Shown here one piece after another: positions 25,940 through 34,256 of a DNA stretch of 64,000 nucleotides. Where the stretch lies: assembly GCF_004208635.1 (NCBI RefSeq), contig NZ_CP035806.1, positions 3,414,816-3,478,815 of the forward strand, written 5' to 3'. The stretch's first letter is position 1; each line of letters opens with the position of its first letter. The DNA comes from Leucobacter triazinivorans. Its GTDB lineage: Bacteria > Actinomycetota > Actinomycetes > Actinomycetales > Microbacteriaceae. The translations under genes were made by a program, and so were the position numbers. The notes under the pieces are model-generated. The model saw only the letters and a program-made list of their open reading frames with translations. It was not told the origin of the DNA and ran no database searches.

Positions 25940-27580
25940 CTACTCCGCGGCCCCGAGCTGAGCGGCCCAGGGGCTCAGCAGCTGCACGTAGGCGGTCGGC
26001 GAGCCGGTGATCCGCTCGTTGAGGAAGGAGGTGTTGTACGGGGCGTAGATCGGGATCCAGAGCGACTCTTCGACGATCATGCGCTGCGCCTCGATGATGG
26101 CCTCGGCGCGTGCGGGCAGGTCGTCGGTCGCGGCCGCGGTCGCCACGAGGCCGTCGTAGGTCTCGTCGGAGTAGCCGCTGAAGTTGTAGATGTTGCCGGT
26201 GGTGAAGTACTGGTAGATCTGGGTCGGGTCGGCGAAGTCGGTGCCCCAGGCGGTGAGATAGAGGTCGATGCCCTTGCGCGCCTCGGGATCCGTGTACACC
26301 GCGTAGTACTGGTCGGCAGGGATGTTGCGAATCTCGGCCTCGAGGCCGATCTTCTGCAGGGCGGACTGGATCTCCGCCGCGATGGTGGGGGTCTGCGCCT
26401 CGGCGGTGGTGGAGGCGATCACGATCGGGGTGTTCGGCGCCTCGGTCTGGTCGAGGAGCTCCTGAGCGGCGGCGAGATCGGTCCGGCCGACCTCGATCTC
26501 GTCCCAGGCGGCCTGGAACTGCTCGCGCTCGTAGCCCCAGGTGCCCGGCACGGCCGGGGCCCGCTGCTCGTCGGCCGCGCCGCCGACGACCGAGGAGATG
26601 ATGGCCTCGCGATCGATGGCGCGGGAGACGGCCTGCCGTACCGTGCGGTCGGCGAGCGGGCCGGTGGGGTCCATGACGATCGCGTTGTACCCTTGGCGGC
26701 TCGCGCCGTAGAAGACGGTGCCGACTCCGCTCGAGCTCAGCCGCTTCACCGCGGACGGCGCGAGATCCCAGGTGCCGTCGATGGACCCTGCGAGCAGGCC
26801 GTTGACGATCGCGGAGGGATCGCGCACGAACTGGAACTCGAAGGTCTCGGACTTCGCCCGGTAGCGCTCGTCGTAGTAGTCCTCGTCTCGCTCGAGCGTG
26901 ATCGACTGGCCCGGATCCCACTGCTGCAGGGAGAACGGGCCGATGCAGTTGACGCCGCCCTTCGGAGTGCCGTACGCATCCCCCAGCTCCTCGACGGTGG
27001 CGGCGCGTTCGATGACGCCCACGGGGCTCGCGAGGAAGGACTCGAAGAGCGCGTCGGGGGTCGAGAAGGTGATGGTGACCTCGAGCGGGCCCGTCGCCTC
27101 GATGCGCTCGACGTTGTCGAAGGGCCAGGTCCAGAAGGATCCCGAGTCGGGATCGCTGATGCGGTTCAGGCTGAAGACCACGTCCTCGGCGGTGAGCGGC
27201 GAGCCGTCGTGGAAGACGGCGTCGGAGCGCAGCGTGAAGACGCGCGTCGTGGGGGTCGGGCTCGCGACCGACTCCGCGAGCGCCGGCTCGAGCGTCATGT
27301 CGGGCGTCATGCGGAAGAGGCCCTCGCAGAGATTCGAGGTGACCATGCTCGTCGAGTTGTCGGCGTTGACGATCCAGTCGAGGCTCGCCGGCTCGGTGGG
27401 GATCGCCCAGGTGATCTTCTCGACGTCGCCGACCGGGGCCGGGGTCGACGTCACGATCTCGGGGCCGCTGCTCGCGGCCCGGGGTGCGGCGGTCGAGCCG
27501 CCGCACGCGGTCAGGGCGAGTACCGCACCCGCCGCGGCGAGGCCGAGGGCGGTGCGGCGCAGAGCCGGAGTCGGGGACAT
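25940..27580 (-). CDS. Peptide/amide ABC transporter substrate-binding lipoprotein (first copy)
   Basis: A 546-residue SBP_bac_5 lipoprotein starting at ATG 27580, with GAGGAG upstream at proper spacing; the frame is open further but that part lies in the promoter. Lipobox LTAC places Cys at residue 26. Family segments are ITWAIPTEPASLDWI, CEGLFRMTPDMTLEPALAES and FHDGSPLTAEDVVFSLNR. It is the first gene of the leftward importer operon and faces the hydrolase operon across the shared promoter region. It is paralogous to the last gene of the same operon. Confidence 0.92.
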   Translation of the reverse strand: MSPTPALRRTALGLAAAGAVLALTACGGSTAAPRAASSGPEIVTSTPAPVGDVEKITWAIPTEPASLDWIVNADNSTSMVTSNLCEGLFRMTPDMTLEPALAESVASPTPTTRVFTLRSDAVFHDGSPLTAEDVVFSLNRISDPDSGSFWTWPFDNVERIEATGPLEVTITFSTPDALFESFLASPVGVIERAATVEELGDAYGTPKGGVNCIGPFSLQQWDPGQSITLERDEDYYDERYRAKSETFEFQFVRDPSAIVNGLLAGSIDGTWDLAPSAVKRLSSSGVGTVFYGASRQGYNAIVMDPTGPLADRTVRQAVSRAIDREAIISSVVGGAADEQRAPAVPGTWGYEREQFQAAWDEIEVGRTDLAAAQELLDQTEAPNTPIVIASTTAEAQTPTIAAEIQSALQKIGLEAEIRNIPADQYYAVYTDPEARKGIDLYLTAWGTDFADPTQIYQYFTTGNIYNFSGYSDETYDGLVATAAATDDLPARAEAIIEAQRMIVEESLWIPIYAPYNTSFLNERITGSPTAYVQLLSPWAAQLGAAE

Positions 27581-27668
27581 GTGGGGGCTCCTCACATCGT
27601 TGTGGGTCCGGAATCGGATGGGAACGGCTCGGGCGGAGAATCTGGTATGCCAGAGCCGATGTTGAGTA

Positions 27669-27697
27669 AGTAAACCGACCTCGACGGGTCTTGTCAA
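27669..27697 (-). promoter_or_regulatory. Leftward promoter of the importer operon
   Basis: On the minus strand TTGACA (plus 27692-27697) and TTTACT (plus 27669-27674) are separated by exactly 17 bases. This is a perfect -35 and a 4/6 -10, upstream of the binding-protein gene starting at 27580. The surrounding DNA is distinctly AT-rich compared with the genes. Confidence 0.65.
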
Positions 27698-27702
27698 GGA
27701 AT

Positions 27703-27742
27703 ATGAAACGTTCTTTTTTGAAATGTAACGTTCTATTTTTGG
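27703..27742. promoter_or_regulatory. Twin LacI-type operator candidates
   Basis: Two 20-base imperfect direct repeats (27703-27722, 27723-27742; 15 of 20 positions alike) each hold ATGWAACGTTCT with the AACGTT core at 27707 and 27727. A palindromic core with central CG is typical of LacI/GalR operators, and the 20-base spacing puts both sites on one helix face. They lie just upstream of the leftward -35 and probably over the rightward promoter. The LacI-family gene at 34257 is the natural binder. Binding is inferred. Confidence 0.55.
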
Positions 27743-27825
27743 AAGGAATGCGCTAGCGTACCTCCACAGGCACCGGCGCGGACGAGCGCCGGGAGAACCG
27801 ATACGACGGAGTGTGAGGAGCTCGG

Positions 27826-28524
27826 ATGACGACTGAGGAGCAGCCCTGGGCGCTCGTGACCGGGAACGGGGCGTTCGGCGAGAGCGCGGAACGGACGGGC
27901 TGGCGTTATGACGTCAACCCGTCCAGCGAGATCGCGCGACGCCTCGACGGCGAGGTGATCGCCGGGCACCGCGTCCGGGGAGTGGCGCTCGAGTGGGGGC
28001 GGCACCCCGCCGAGGCCATCGACCCGATCCTCGCGGAGTGCGCGGCCGCGCCGCCCGCGATCGCGGTGGCCCTCGGCGTCTTCTCGGGACGGGCGGCCGT
28101 CTCGGTAGAGCGGATCGCGATCAACGTGCGCGACTTCCAGTTCGCCGAGGACGGGTTCCGGCCGGCGGGCGCACCGGTGTTCGACGAGGGCCCCGCCGCC
28201 TACCTCGCCACGCTGCCGATCAAGGCGATCACGCAGGCGCTCCGGAGCGCGGGGATCCCGGCGCGCGTCTCGAATTCCGCCTCCACCCACGGCTGCAACT
28301 CGGTCATGTACACGCTCCTGCACCGCGCGGCCGAAAGGGGGATCCCGATGCGCGCCGGTTTCGTGCACCTGCCTGACCCGCCCGAGCACGTCGCGGCTCT
28401 CGGCAGCGACGGGCCCAGCATGGCGATGGCGCTGCAGATCGAGGCGGTGCGCGAGGCGATCGCGGCGGCCGCGGCGCACCCCGAGCGGGATCTGGAGATC
28501 CCCGCGAACGAGTGGGAGTGGTGA
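27826..28524 (+). CDS. Pyroglutamyl-peptidase (C15)-like hydrolase
   Basis: A 232-residue protein resembling pyrrolidone-carboxylate peptidase. The presumed triad is present: Glu95 (VERIAINVRDF), Cys157 (SASTHGCNSVMYTLLH) and His181 (GFVHLPDPP). The spacing of 62 and 24 residues is nearly that of known enzymes (63 and 24). Classical enzymes remove N-terminal pyroglutamate; here the N-terminal GFEPFG-type motif is replaced by TGNGAFGE, so the substrate may be another cyclic amide. It is first in the rightward operon, with GAGGAG 6 bases before the ATG. The cytoplasmic location is inferred from the lack of a signal peptide. Confidence 0.82.
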   Translation: MTTEEQPWALVTGNGAFGESAERTGWRYDVNPSSEIARRLDGEVIAGHRVRGVALEWGRHPAEAIDPILAECAAAPPAIAVALGVFSGRAAVSVERIAINVRDFQFAEDGFRPAGAPVFDEGPAAYLATLPIKAITQALRSAGIPARVSNSASTHGCNSVMYTLLHRAAERGIPMRAGFVHLPDPPEHVAALGSDGPSMAMALQIEAVREAIAAAAAHPERDLEIPANEWEW

Positions 28525-28526
28525 GC

Positions 28527-29801
28527 ATGGACGAGTCTCTGCGGATCATCCGGGCCGCCCTGCACGGACGCGAGGGGGAGTGGGATCTCGACCTGCACGA
28601 CGGGCTCGTGGCGCAGATCTCGCGCCATCGCCCCGGTGCCGACGTCGGCGGCGCCGATCCCGGCACCGCCGTCCTCGACGCCGGCGGCGGCCTGGTCTCC
28701 CGCGCCTTCGCCGAGCCGCACGTGCACCCCGACAAGTCGTACAGTCTGAGCGACCCGCCGGAGGGGATCGACCCGGAGGTGCTCGACGCCGCCGACCCGT
28801 TCCGTCGCGCGGCCGCGCTCAAGGCCGGCTTTACGCCCGGGAACGTCGCCCAGCGGGCGGCGCGCGCGCTCAGGCTCGCCGTGTCGAACGGCGTGACGCG
28901 GATGCGGGCCACGGCGGACGTCGACACCGTCGCGGGGCTGCGGGGCTTCGAGGGCCTGCTGCGCGCTCGGGAGGAGACCGCGGAACTGCTCGACACGGAG
29001 ATCGTGGCCTTCCCGCAGGAGGGCCTGATCCGGGATCCCGGGGCCGAGGACCTGCTCCGCGTCGCCCTGGGCCGCGGGGCCGACGCCGTCGGAGGCTGGC
29101 CGAACGTCGAGGCCGATCACGCCGCCGAACGCGCGCACGTCACCGCCGTCTTCGATCTCGCGGAGGAGTTCGACGTCGACGTCGACATCCACGCCGACTG
29201 CTTCCTCGACCCCGCGGAGCGCATCCTCGAGTTCATCGCCGACGAGACGATCCGGCGCGGCTACCGGGGGCGGGTGCTCGCGAGTCACTGCGCCGCGCTG
29301 GAGCTGCTGGGCGACGACGAGGCCCGACGCGTGATCGCGCGGGTCGCCGAGGCCGGGATCACGGTGGCGGCCATCCCGCTCAACCTCGCCGACGGAGGAC
29401 CTCGGGGGCTCTCGCGCCCCCAGGAGCTGCGCGCCGCGGGCGCGCGTGTGGTCGCGGGCACCGACAACATGAACGACGGCTGGTACCCGCTGGGCACGCT
29501 GAACCCCCTCGACCGCGCGGCCATGATGTTCTGGGGCGCCTCCTACGACGACGAGGCCGACATCGACACGGTCTGGGAGATGGTCTCGGGTGCAGCCTGG
29601 GAGGCGCTCGGGGCCGCCGGCGGCGACGTGGTGCGCGGCATGCCGGCGGAGCTCGTGGTGCTCGGGGCCCGGAGTCGCGCCGAGGCGCTGCGCACGCCCG
29701 GCGGGTCGCTCACGACGATCCACCGCGGGCGGGTCGTCTCGCGACGCACCGTCGAGCACCGCTTCGCGCCGTCGACGAGCGCGCAGGGGGCCTCCCGATG
29801 A
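28527..29801 (+). CDS. Cytosine-deaminase-like amidohydrolase, copy 1
   Basis: A 424-residue amidohydrolase-superfamily enzyme of the cytosine deaminase/AtzC-like group. Metal-site candidates are His65 and His67 (HVHPDK), His222 (DIHADC), His254 (SHC) and Asp313 (GTDN). The residue three after His222, Glu in E. coli cytosine deaminase, is Cys225 here, so the proton-shuttle position is altered. It should deaminate or hydrolyse a ring C-N bond. GTG at 28521 is an alternative start; ATG 28527 has GGAG upstream. The stop overlaps the next ATG (ATGA). It is paralogous to the gene at 32946. Confidence 0.82.
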   Translation: MDESLRIIRAALHGREGEWDLDLHDGLVAQISRHRPGADVGGADPGTAVLDAGGGLVSRAFAEPHVHPDKSYSLSDPPEGIDPEVLDAADPFRRAAALKAGFTPGNVAQRAARALRLAVSNGVTRMRATADVDTVAGLRGFEGLLRAREETAELLDTEIVAFPQEGLIRDPGAEDLLRVALGRGADAVGGWPNVEADHAAERAHVTAVFDLAEEFDVDVDIHADCFLDPAERILEFIADETIRRGYRGRVLASHCAALELLGDDEARRVIARVAEAGITVAAIPLNLADGGPRGLSRPQELRAAGARVVAGTDNMNDGWYPLGTLNPLDRAAMMFWGASYDDEADIDTVWEMVSGAAWEALGAAGGDVVRGMPAELVVLGARSRAEALRTPGGSLTTIHRGRVVSRRTVEHRFAPSTSAQGASR

Positions 29802-31168
29802 GCCGTCTTGACCTGGTGATCGCGGGGGAGCGGGTGCTCGTCGACGGGGCGCTCGCGCCTGCCGAGATCGGCGTCCGCGACGGACGCGTCGCGGCGATCG
29901 AACGGACGGGGAGCGGACTCCGGGCCGAACGCCGGATCGACGCGGGAGCGCAGGCCGTGGTTCCGGGCTTCATCGATCTGCACGTGCACTTCGACAACCC
30001 CGGCGAGTCGATCGCCGAGGACTTCGCGGTCGGCACCGCGAACGCCGCGCTCGGCGGGCACACCCTGGTGGCCGATCACCCGTTCTCGACGCCGCTCACC
30101 ACGACCGGCGAGCGCTACCGGGACAAGATCGGCCTCGCCGCGGCCGGGGCGCGCATCGACTTCGCGCTGTGGGGCGCGCTGACCGGCCCGACGCTGGCCG
30201 AGATCCCGGCGCAGGCCGCGGCTGGGGCCGCCGGCTTCAAGGCGTTCCTGCCCGAGAACGACATGGACTTCCCCGCGGCCCGGGAGGACGATCTGCGGCG
30301 CGGCCTGCGGCTCGCCGCGCGGAGCGGGGGAACGGTGCTCGTGCACGCGGAGGACCGGGAGGCCCTCGTCGGCCTGGACCGCACGAGCCGCGCGGCGGGG
30401 CGGAGCCGTGGTTACGCCGAGCTGACCGCGGCGCGGGGCCCGCGGATCGAGGTCGACGCGGTGCGCGAGGTGCTGCGCCTGGCGGAGGTGACCGGCGGCG
30501 CGGTGCACTTCGTGCATCTCTCGGTCCCGGACGCGGTGGACCTCGTGGGCGAGGCCGCCGCGCGCGGGGTGCGCGCCACCTGCGAGGTCGCGGCGCACCA
30601 TCTGCTCCTCGAGGCCGCCGAGCTGCCGGAGCTCGGATGGCGCGCCCTCTGCGCGCCGCCGCTGCGCGACCGCGCCCACGTGGAGGGGCTGTGGGAGCGC
30701 CTGCGGTCCGGCCGGATCTCCGCGGTGGTCTCCGACCACTGCCCCTACGCTCCCGGCGAGAAGGCGGCCGCGGATCGCGACGCCTTCGCCGGTCCCTTCG
30801 GCATCCAGGGCGTGCGCGAGTACGCACCGCTCTTCCTCTCCGAGGCGCTCGCGCGCGGCTGGGGGCTCGAGGAGGCCGTGGCCTGCCTGACGGAGCGACC
30901 GGCCGGGCTCTTCCGCCTCGGCCCGGCGAAGGGGCGCATCGAGATCGGCTCCGATGCCGATCTCGTGATCCTCGACACCGGTGCGGACGCCCGGATCTCG
31001 GCCGCGGATCAGATCGGCGAGTGGCGCTGGACGCCCTACGAGGGGCGCCGCAGCACCGTGCGCGTCGTCTCGACGCTGCTGCGCGGGGAACCGGTCGTGC
31101 GGGACGGGGTGCTGCTGGGACCCCCGGGCGCCGGACGGTTCGTGCCGATGCGGGGGTGGTCGGAGTGA
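29798..31168 (+). CDS. Allantoinase/dihydropyrimidinase-like cyclic amidohydrolase
   Basis: A 456-residue metal-dependent hydrolase of the dihydroorotase/allantoinase/hydantoinase group. Ligand motifs are in order: DLHVHFD (near residue 60), a probable carbamylated Lys in GFKAFLPEND (near 147), VHAED (near 186), HFVHLS (near 238) and SDHCPY (near 313). The C-terminal beta domain follows (GSDADLVILDTG). Such enzymes open cyclic ureides and related rings. The exact ring cannot be told; DPCPY-type end motifs slightly favour allantoinase over dihydroorotase. Overlaps of 4 bases upstream and 1 base downstream make it fully operonic. Confidence 0.82.
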   Translation: MSRLDLVIAGERVLVDGALAPAEIGVRDGRVAAIERTGSGLRAERRIDAGAQAVVPGFIDLHVHFDNPGESIAEDFAVGTANAALGGHTLVADHPFSTPLTTTGERYRDKIGLAAAGARIDFALWGALTGPTLAEIPAQAAAGAAGFKAFLPENDMDFPAAREDDLRRGLRLAARSGGTVLVHAEDREALVGLDRTSRAAGRSRGYAELTAARGPRIEVDAVREVLRLAEVTGGAVHFVHLSVPDAVDLVGEAAARGVRATCEVAAHHLLLEAAELPELGWRALCAPPLRDRAHVEGLWERLRSGRISAVVSDHCPYAPGEKAAADRDAFAGPFGIQGVREYAPLFLSEALARGWGLEEAVACLTERPAGLFRLGPAKGRIEIGSDADLVILDTGADARISAADQIGEWRWTPYEGRRSTVRVVSTLLRGEPVVRDGVLLGPPGAGRFVPMRGWSE

Positions 31169-32175
31169 TGCCGCGGGAGCGGCTCGAGGCCGGCGCGGCC
31201 GAGCTGGCCTCTGGGTGCCTCGCGCTGCGGCAGACGGACCGGGTGCTCGTGCTCACCGACGAGGGGACGGCGGAACTCGCCGCCTACCTCGCGCGCGCCG
31301 CATCCCGGCTGGCCCCGACGCGGACCGTCGTGCTGCCGGGGCTCGACGATGCCTACGAGGCCTCCTTCGCGGCTCTCCGCGAGGGGATCGCGGCCGCGGC
31401 GCCCACCGTCGTGATCTTCGCCGCCCGGGACGAGGAGGACCGCCTGGCCTGGGACGAGCGCTACTGGCGGCTGCTGGAGGAGGCCGGCGCGCGCAGCGCG
31501 CACCTCCCCGCGCTCGACGAGCCCTCGCTCGGGATCGGCCTCGCGACCGACTACGCCGAGGTGGCCCGGTTCACCGAAGCCGTGACGCGACGCGTCTCCG
31601 GGGCGCGCGGGATCCGGATCACGAACGGGCTCGGCACCGACATCGCGTTCGCCTGCGATCCCGAGCGGCCGTGGACCCCCTTCACGGGGCTCTACCACGC
31701 CCCGGGCGACGGCGGCCGGCTGCCGCAGGGGGAGACGTTCTGCAGCCCGGTCGACGCGAACGGGACGATCGCGGCCTCCGTGATCGGGTACCCCTTCAAC
31801 GCCTCGACCGGGCTGCTCGACGAACCCGTGCGCTTCGAGATCGCGGACGGGCGGCTGACCCGCCTCGACCACCCGGATCCCGCGCTCGCCGCCCGGCTGC
31901 GCGCCTGGTTCGCCCGGGACGCGCACGCGGGCCGCATCGGGGAGCTCGCACTCGGCACGAACCGGGCCTGCACCGCCCTCACCGGCAACCTGCTCTTCGA
32001 CGAGAACGTGCCCGGCTGCCACATCGCCCTCGGGCACCCCTTCGGCGACTACACGGGGGCCTACTGGGAGTCCGAAGTCCACGTCGACCTCGTCGTCGAC
32101 CGCCCCACCGTCCTCGTCGACGGGCATCCCCTCCTCGTGGGCGGCGCCTACGCCGCCCCCGAGATCGACCTCTGA
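31168..32175 (+). CDS. M29 aminopeptidase/NicX-like metalloprotein
   Basis: A 335-residue protein with the metal-binding C-terminal half of M29 aminopeptidases: LPQGETFCSPV, GELALGTN, DENVPGCHIALGHPFG, and ESEVHVDLVVD. Glu, His and Asp ligands are retained. At 335 residues it is shorter than M29 peptidases (about 410) and close to NicX, the related 2,5-dihydroxypyridine dioxygenase (about 350). It could therefore be a hydrolase or a ring-cleaving oxygenase. The ATG overlaps the previous stop (TGATG); an in-frame GTG lies just before it. Confidence 0.7.
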   Translation: MPRERLEAGAAELASGCLALRQTDRVLVLTDEGTAELAAYLARAASRLAPTRTVVLPGLDDAYEASFAALREGIAAAAPTVVIFAARDEEDRLAWDERYWRLLEEAGARSAHLPALDEPSLGIGLATDYAEVARFTEAVTRRVSGARGIRITNGLGTDIAFACDPERPWTPFTGLYHAPGDGGRLPQGETFCSPVDANGTIAASVIGYPFNASTGLLDEPVRFEIADGRLTRLDHPDPALAARLRAWFARDAHAGRIGELALGTNRACTALTGNLLFDENVPGCHIALGHPFGDYTGAYWESEVHVDLVVDRPTVLVDGHPLLVGGAYAAPEIDL

Positions 32176-32188
32176 AACGGAGCCGCGC

Positions 32189-32956
32189 ATGACCGCACCC
32201 CAGATCGCCCCCCACCCCGACCCGCTCGCCACGAGCCGAGGCCGGGTGGGGGACCGCTACTACCTGATGACACCCGACACGATGGTCGAGAACAGCCTGC
32301 CGTTCCTGCCGCCGTCCTCCGCGGTGGTGCTGGCCGCGCCGCAGGGCACCCCGGCCCGCTTCGGCCAGGCGCTCCTCGCGCTCGATGCCGGCACGGGATC
32401 GTCGGGCGAGCTCGGCCGGGGCTTCGAGAACTTCCTCTTCGTCGTCGAGGGGCGCGTGGAGGTCTTCTCCGACGACGAGCGCTGGGAGCTCGGCGCGGAG
32501 GGGTTCCTCTTCCTGCCGGAGGGGCGCGGCTTCCAGCTCCGCGCGACCGATGACACGCGGGCGCTCTGGGTGAAGAAGCGATACGTCGCGGTGCCCGGGA
32601 TCGACGCGCCCGAGGCGGTGCACGGCACGCTCGCCGAGGTGGAGGACCGCGCCGACGAGTGGATCGACGGCAGCTACGGGCAGTGCCTGCCCGACGACCC
32701 CCGCTACGACATGGCGATGAACATCATGCGCTTCGCGCCGGGCGCCCGATTCCGCATGGTCGAGATCCACCACCAGGAGCACGGCCTCTACATGCTCGCC
32801 GGAGCCGGGATCTACCACCTCGACGGCGACCACGTCGAGGTGCGGCGGGACGACTTCGTCTACATGGCTCCCTACTGCACGCAGGCCTTCACCGTCGCCG
32901 GGGCCGGCGAGACCGCGTACCTGCTCTACAAGGATGTGAACCGAGATGGCTTCTGA
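32189..32956 (+). CDS. (S)-ureidoglycine aminohydrolase (AllE)-like bicupin
   Basis: A 255-residue protein with two cupin domains (about 55-125 and 170-245). The second holds the metal motif EIHHQEHGLYML and ends with QAF...YLLYKDVNRDGF, very like AllE/UGHY. AllE removes ammonia from (S)-ureidoglycine in allantoin breakdown and binds manganese. Here no allantoate amidohydrolase is adjacent, so the natural substrate may be a related amino-ureide or amino-amide. It is tightly packed, starting 13 bases after the M29-like gene and overlapping the next gene by 11 bases. Confidence 0.82.
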   Translation: MTAPQIAPHPDPLATSRGRVGDRYYLMTPDTMVENSLPFLPPSSAVVLAAPQGTPARFGQALLALDAGTGSSGELGRGFENFLFVVEGRVEVFSDDERWELGAEGFLFLPEGRGFQLRATDDTRALWVKKRYVAVPGIDAPEAVHGTLAEVEDRADEWIDGSYGQCLPDDPRYDMAMNIMRFAPGARFRMVEIHHQEHGLYMLAGAGIYHLDGDHVEVRRDDFVYMAPYCTQAFTVAGAGETAYLLYKDVNRDGF

Positions 32957-34238
32957 ATCGTCGCGCGCCGTGGGCGCACCCCGGCTGCTGGTGGTGAACG
33001 CGCGCATCGACGGCGGCGACGGGGCTCCGGTCGACCTGCTCGCCAGTGACGGCCGGATCACCGCGATCGCCGCCTCCGGAACGATCGCCGCCGACGGGGT
33101 GACCGCCGCCGACGGGGCGACCGCGGTCATCGATGCCGGGGGAGGCCTCGTCACCCCGCCGTTCGCCGAGCCGCACACCCACCCCGACAAGGTCTACAGC
33201 CGCGACCGGATCCCCGAGCTCGGGTCGCCCCCGCCCCGCAACCGTGAGGACCGCATGCAGCGGCAGCGGGACCTCAAGGCCCGCTTCACGCGCGCCGACG
33301 TCGAGGCCCGCTCCGAGCGATTCATGCGCGACTGCGCAATCGAGGGCATCGGCGTGATCGCGGGCCAGGCCGACATCGACTCCGTCACCGGTCTCGTCTC
33401 GGTGGAAGGGCTGCTCGCCACCCGGGACCGCTGCCGGGAGTGGATGGACCTCGTGGTCACGGCCTTCCCTCAGGAGGGACTCGTCGCCGACCGCCGGGCG
33501 GCGGAGCTCGTCGCCGCGGCGCTCGCCGCCGGGGCCGACCGCGTCGGCGGCTGGCCCAACAACGAGCCCGACGACGAGGCCCGCCTCGAGCACCTGCGCA
33601 TCGTGTTCGAGCTGGCGGAGCGCTTCGGCGCGCCGATCGACATCAACGTCGACTACTTCACCGATCCGACCGAGCGGCTGCTCGAGCCTCTCGCCGAGAT
33701 GACGATCGCCGCCGGCATGCAGGGCCGCGTGAACGCCAACCACGTCGGCGCGCTCGAGACCTACGACGACGACACCGCCGCGCGGGTCGTCGAGAGGGTC
33801 GCCGAGGCCGGCATCTCGATCACCGTGTGCCCCACGAACCTCGCCGGGACCCGCCCGTACCGCGGAGTCTCGCGCCCGCTCGAGCTGCTCGCGGCCGGCG
33901 CGGAGGTCACGATCGGGATCGGCAACTACGAGGACAACTGGGAGTACCTCGGCACCATCGACCCCATGGAGCGGGCTCGGTTCGCCTGGCACGCCCTGCC
34001 CCTCGCGGGCCGTCCGGGCGAGGGGATCGACGACGCGTGGCGCCTGGTGACCGACGCGGCCCGGCGCGCCATCGGGCGGCCGGCGACGCCGCTCGAGGTG
34101 GGCGAGCGCGCGGACTTCGTGGTGCTCTCGGCACCGGATCGGGTCCAGGCGCTGCGGAACGAAGCCGCATCCCGCTGGCATGTGCGCGGCGGAACCGTGC
34201 TCGCACAGCGTATCGTCGAGACGGAACCGGTTTTCTGA
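32946..34238 (+). CDS. Cytosine-deaminase-like amidohydrolase, copy 2, with altered metal site
   Basis: A 430-residue paralog of the amidohydrolase at 28527. The first pair of ligands is kept (His77 and His79 in HTHPDK). The third His, in DIHAD of copy 1, is Asn234 (DINVDY). The SHC segment reads NHV and still has its His, and the GTDN aspartate position reads GIGN. The C-terminal beta domain is intact (GERADFVVLSAP). It may use fewer metals, have a different chemistry, or act as a non-catalytic partner. No frameshift or stop is present, and length equals copy 1. It starts inside the end of the cupin gene. Confidence 0.8.
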   Translation: MASESSRAVGAPRLLVVNARIDGGDGAPVDLLASDGRITAIAASGTIAADGVTAADGATAVIDAGGGLVTPPFAEPHTHPDKVYSRDRIPELGSPPPRNREDRMQRQRDLKARFTRADVEARSERFMRDCAIEGIGVIAGQADIDSVTGLVSVEGLLATRDRCREWMDLVVTAFPQEGLVADRRAAELVAAALAAGADRVGGWPNNEPDDEARLEHLRIVFELAERFGAPIDINVDYFTDPTERLLEPLAEMTIAAGMQGRVNANHVGALETYDDDTAARVVERVAEAGISITVCPTNLAGTRPYRGVSRPLELLAAGAEVTIGIGNYEDNWEYLGTIDPMERARFAWHALPLAGRPGEGIDDAWRLVTDAARRAIGRPATPLEVGERADFVVLSAPDRVQALRNEAASRWHVRGGTVLAQRIVETEPVF

Positions 34239-34256
34239 GGCGGAGGAGGGAGCAGT

